Assembly: GCA_050251575.1 (NCBI GenBank)
Contig: JBFWMP010000134.1
Span: 1 to 7,380 of the forward strand
Reading direction: 5' to 3'
DNA: 7,380 nt
From: X23 sp050251575
GTDB lineage: Bacteria > Bacillota > Clostridia > SK-Y3
A program made the translations under genes and the position numbers. Within the stretch, counting starts at the first letter, position 1; each line of letters begins with the position of its first letter. The notes beneath the pieces are model-generated. The model searched no databases. It was not told the DNA's origin and saw only the letters and a program-made list of their open reading frames with translations. Of the stretch, positions 5,169 to 7,380 are shown piece after piece.

Positions 5169-6706
5169 TAGGAACCGTACGTGAGAGTTTCCCGCTCATA
5201 CGGCTCAAGCATTTCTTCACCCTTTAGGGCAGCATTCAGTGATTTTAATATCATCCTTCTTTTTGTAAAATACTTTTCATCCAAGAAGGGGTTTTTTGAA
5301 ATCTGTAAATTGGGATGTCTGATGATTTTTATTCTTTTCATATTTATAAGACTATAATCATCTGTCATGAATAACCATCTTTTCATACCCTTTTCATGCC
5401 AATACTTGTTAAGTCTCCACCAACTACTTTTATTAGGATGTCTGTGTTTTGCCCATTGTTTTAGTAAGAGATATAGTGTGTTATTAATGGATGAAAATGC
5501 TTGACTTGCAACCACATGTCTATGATAATTAGACCATCCTCTTATCACTTGATTTAGTCTGATGATTAGTTGGGATTGGGTAACTGCTTTTCCTTCTTTT
5601 AGAATTATAGTAGAGCATTTTCTTATTAGGGTATTTATTGATGTCTTTGAAGGCTTGATAATTAGTTTTCCTTTAAATTTACGAAATGTCCAACCTAAAA
5701 AGTCGAAACCATCATCTATATGAGTAATCATTGTTTTTTCCTCAGATAAAGTTAATCCTCGTTTTTGAATAAATTCACCTACCAGAACTTGTAGTTCCTC
5801 TGCTATTTCTTTTGTATTTGCTGTAATCACAAAATCATCAGCATAACGAACCAAATTGACCTTAGTTTTTGCTCGGTAGTGATTCTCTATATTACCTTTT
5901 GAATTTCGATGATATTTATCTTGTATCAACTTTTCAAGACCGTCTAAAGTCATATTAGCGTATAAACTTGAGATAGCACCACCTTGTGGCGAACCTTTTT
6001 CAGTAGGGAATAAGGTTCCTTTGTAGACAAACCCTGATTCTAAAAATTGTTTCATTATTCTTTTATCCATCGGTATATTCTCTTGTAACCAATTATGGTT
6101 AATGTTATCAAAACAACCTTTAATATCTCCTTCTAGTATCCATGTAGGAGAACACTTTCTTGCCAGTACGCTAAATATCTGTTCACAAGCATCTTTTGCA
6201 CTTCTTCCTTTTCTAAAACCAAAGGAGATGTTGTCTCCTGTAGATTCAGCTACTGGTTCCAGTGCTAAAGCATACAATGTTTGCATTGCTCTATCGTACA
6301 TAGTAGGAATTCCTAGTGGTCTTTTCTTGTTTTTACCTTTCTTTTCAATGTAAACTCTCCTAAGGGGTTTTGTTTTATACCTCTTATCTGTAAGTGATAG
6401 AGTTGCTTTCATCTTAGAGGCTGAGGTTGACCATAGCTTCTTATCTACTCCAGAAGTATTCTTTCCCTTATTAGTAGTTACTTTCCTTACCGAATAGGCT
6501 TTTGCATAAAATGAGTGTGTAAGTAGATATTGTAATCTTTTTACTTTATTCATGTTTCCCATCACTGTTGCCTTAGCAATCCTGGTTTGTAGCCTATTAA
6601 CATCCTTTTCTACTTGTAACCAATCAATAGAATCCCATTGAAATGCAAGTGATTTTGTGTCTTTTAGTCTCTCGGTATTATCCGTCGTTGAGTTGCTAAA
6701 ATTCAT
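5168..6706 (-). CDS. ltrA: group II intron reverse transcriptase/maturase without endonuclease domain
   Basis: This 512-residue intron-encoded protein helps the intron fold and splice and copies it into DNA. In order: an N-terminal RVT_N region (about 20-88, FQWDSIDW through TSGVD); the reverse-transcriptase fingers and palm with GDIKGCFDNI (D194), KGSPQGG (237-243) and YADD (288-291); FDFLGWTF (334-341); and the maturase X domain (about 375-440, LNQVIRGWSNYHRH). The ATG at 6706 is preferred over TTG 6730 because a GGAAAGG ribosome site precedes it. After NPFLDEKYFTKRR (472-484) relatives normally continue into an HNH zinc-type endonuclease with two Cys pairs. Here that part is missing: the frame goes through LNAALKGEE directly into domain V, which encodes EPYERETLTYGS, and stops at TAG 5170-5168. 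RT and maturase motifs look intact. Mobility may therefore depend on other nicks, such as replication forks. Confidence 0.9.
   Translation of the reverse strand: MNFSNSTTDNTERLKDTKSLAFQWDSIDWLQVEKDVNRLQTRIAKATVMGNMNKVKRLQYLLTHSFYAKAYSVRKVTTNKGKNTSGVDKKLWSTSASKMKATLSLTDKRYKTKPLRRVYIEKKGKNKKRPLGIPTMYDRAMQTLYALALEPVAESTGDNISFGFRKGRSAKDACEQIFSVLARKCSPTWILEGDIKGCFDNINHNWLQENIPMDKRIMKQFLESGFVYKGTLFPTEKGSPQGGAISSLYANMTLDGLEKLIQDKYHRNSKGNIENHYRAKTKVNLVRYADDFVITANTKEIAEELQVLVGEFIQKRGLTLSEEKTMITHIDDGFDFLGWTFRKFKGKLIIKPSKTSINTLIRKCSTIILKEGKAVTQSQLIIRLNQVIRGWSNYHRHVVASQAFSSINNTLYLLLKQWAKHRHPNKSSWWRLNKYWHEKGMKRWLFMTDDYSLINMKRIKIIRHPNLQISKNPFLDEKYFTKRRMILKSLNAALKGEEMLEPYERETLTYGS
5172..5206 (-). ncRNA. group II intron domain V (catalytic hairpin)
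   Basis: The hairpin reads GAGCCGTATG at its 5' side and CGTACGGTTC at its 3' side, with a GAAA tetraloop and the AGC catalytic triad near the base. This is the CL-type domain V. It measures 35 nt, whereas 34 is usual. The extra base fits an unpaired C in the upper stem at 5194, after the TGAG that pairs with CTCA. The lower catalytic stem and the two-base bulge are intact. Confidence 0.85.
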
Positions 6707-7253
6707 AAGTTTACCATCCTTTCCTGCCAAGAAACACCATAGGATAAGTCAGCACCCTTTCGAGTTAGGGCAAAGTTTGAACCCCTATCTTCTTTCATTA
6801 CAAAAGTAGCTTTTGCTTTTTATCCTTTTCTTCTGCCCTCTATGCCATTTCATCGCCTTACGGTTAGATACCTCGTTAAAGAGGAGCATATAGGGTTTAC
6901 CAAGTTCCGCATAATACATAATTGTGAAAGTCTTAGGAGCCACCTTTAAACCGGGAGTTCTTTATCCATTCGCATTGGTTTAACAGTTCGCCTTTGCTCG
7001 ACTCCTTACCTTTTGGTCAAAGCGTATCAGCCTATTTCGCTTGTTCCAGAGTAACGATTCCTACAGTGATTCACTTTACGTTCTCCATAACTTTCTTACT
7101 CTAGCAGTTGTCCCAGTTTTAGGCTTCTCGGAATTCCACATTGTCTTGTGAGCTTTCTAACCCAGACGTTACCATCTACGCTAGTCACAATAGAGTTGCC
7201 CCGAATGGATGGGGTAGCCTTTCGGCAATATATTAAGCGACTTCTTGTCGCAC
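6707..7253 (-). ncRNA. intron RNA domains I-III and start of domain IV
   Basis: This 547-nt part of the intron lies before the maturase start and has no gene. It is structured RNA: the 5' GTGCG, local hairpins such as GCCGAAAGGC (7227-7218) and ACCGTAAGGC on the minus strand, and the ribosome site for the maturase at its end. Individual subdomains were not delimited by eye. Confidence 0.75.
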
Positions 7254-7380
7254 TTGAAACCCTCTATCACTGTGAAATATGGGCTTAGCATCAGGATATT
7301 TTTGTATTGCTTTATCAAACATACTAAATACAAGATGATTATTATTTCTAAAGGAAAGCTCATATTCAATAATACTATTG
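7254..7380 (-). CDS. IS3-family transposase OrfB, 5' exon (partial, cut by window edge)
   Basis: Reading leftwards from the window edge, 42 complete codons give IEYELSFRNNNHLVF, then SMFDKAIQKYPDAKP and IFHSDRGFQ. The Asp of HSDRG is the second catalytic residue of the DDE triad. The exon stops exactly after the CAA of Gln at 7256-7254, where the intron begins. The first catalytic Asp and the start of the gene lie outside the window. The frame carries straight into the 3' exon at 5130, giving the continuous family motif HSDRGFQYTGN after splicing. Confidence 0.8.

Larger units (their letters stand above)
5131..7253 (-). mobile_element. group II intron (CL-like), complete
   Basis: This is a self-splicing, retrotransposing ribozyme of 2123 nt in the sense direction of the transposase. 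The 5' end is GTGCG (7253-7249), the group II consensus, followed by about 550 nt of structured RNA (domains I-III and the start of IV) without a gene. The maturase gene fills domain IV. Domain V is at 5206-5172, and domain VI at 5168-5134 with a bulged A. The 3' end is GAT (5133-5131). The boundaries are independently fixed by the flanking transposase: CAA|TAT joins give HSDRGFQ-YTGN. By eye I found no unbroken six-base complement in domain I to the last exon bases TTTCAA, so the EBS1 site is not assigned. Confidence 0.9.
4815..7380 (-). mobile_element. IS3-family insertion sequence, right part, carrying a group II intron
   Basis: The outer end is placed at 4815, where TGAACTGACC starts and GTCAAGTAGACAG follows. 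This TG-start with an ACTGACC and TAGACAG pattern is the usual terminal repeat of IS3-family (IS150-like) elements. The transposase gene runs leftwards and ends 43 bp inside this end, as expected for orfB. The element is interrupted by a 2123-nt intron and continues past the right edge of the window, so the other terminal repeat, orfA and the target duplication cannot be checked. Without the intron only about 0.44 kb of the IS is visible. Confidence 0.75.

Noticed and set aside
4858..5220. A single 120-residue minus-strand protein
   Set aside because: The first 30 codons are intron domain V/VI; only 5130-4858 is transposase exon.
6102..6353. Plus-strand open frame of 83 codons inside the maturase
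   Set aside because: It is antisense to the conserved reverse-transcriptase palm motifs, with no ribosome site.
7181..7369. Minus-strand 62-codon frame across the intron 5' end
   Set aside because: It mixes transposase exon and intron RNA in another frame and has no family features.
1..7380. CRISPR array or tRNA/rRNA genes
   Set aside because: No regularly spaced repeats and no tRNA- or rRNA-like sequence were seen on either strand.

Overview
The window looks like an accessory, mobile-element-rich stretch from a low-GC Firmicute (Clostridia or a Paenibacillus-like Bacillus). The evidence is AT-rich coding sequence, strong AGGAGG-type ribosome sites, TTG/GTG starts, IS3 and CL-type group II intron families, and a DUF4160/DUF2442 pair. 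The species cannot be named from the sequence alone.

Left part (about 1-3929, all + strand). After a possible 3' end of an upstream frame and a terminator-like hairpin come four closely spaced genes, each with its own good Shine-Dalgarno site. They are a SIR2/AbiH-like protein with the N and H motifs of NAD-hydrolysing defence proteins, a conserved protein of unknown function with an OB-like N-terminal half and a cysteine cluster, a SAP-domain protein, and a NucS/DUF91-like PD-(D/E)XK nuclease. Gaps of 20-33 bp suggest co-transcription. I read this as a possible defence or DNA-maintenance cassette, but no known named system is recognised. The nuclease gene is cut off at its 3' end, where a transposase tail (probably IS4-like) has replaced its C-terminal part, so the cassette is probably damaged here.

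Middle part (about 3910-4814). A scrambled junction of transposase tail and an unidentified coding remnant is followed by an extended -10 promoter. This drives a DUF4160-DUF2442 gene pair, a small two-gene unit of the toxin-antitoxin type.

Right part (about 4815-7380, - strand). This is the downstream end of an IS3-family insertion sequence whose transposase gene is interrupted by a group II intron (5131-7253, 2123 nt). Both intron ends can be placed: 5' GTGCG at 7253, domain V at 5206-5172, and domain VI with a bulged A at 5137, seven nucleotides from the 3' end. The intron lies in the sense direction directly after the transposase HSDRGFQ motif. Exact removal rejoins CAA to TAT in frame and restores a normal DDE transposase, so splicing would let both elements coexist. 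The intron's maturase lacks the usual HNH endonuclease domain, and its reading frame runs through domain V. The IS continues past the right edge of the window.
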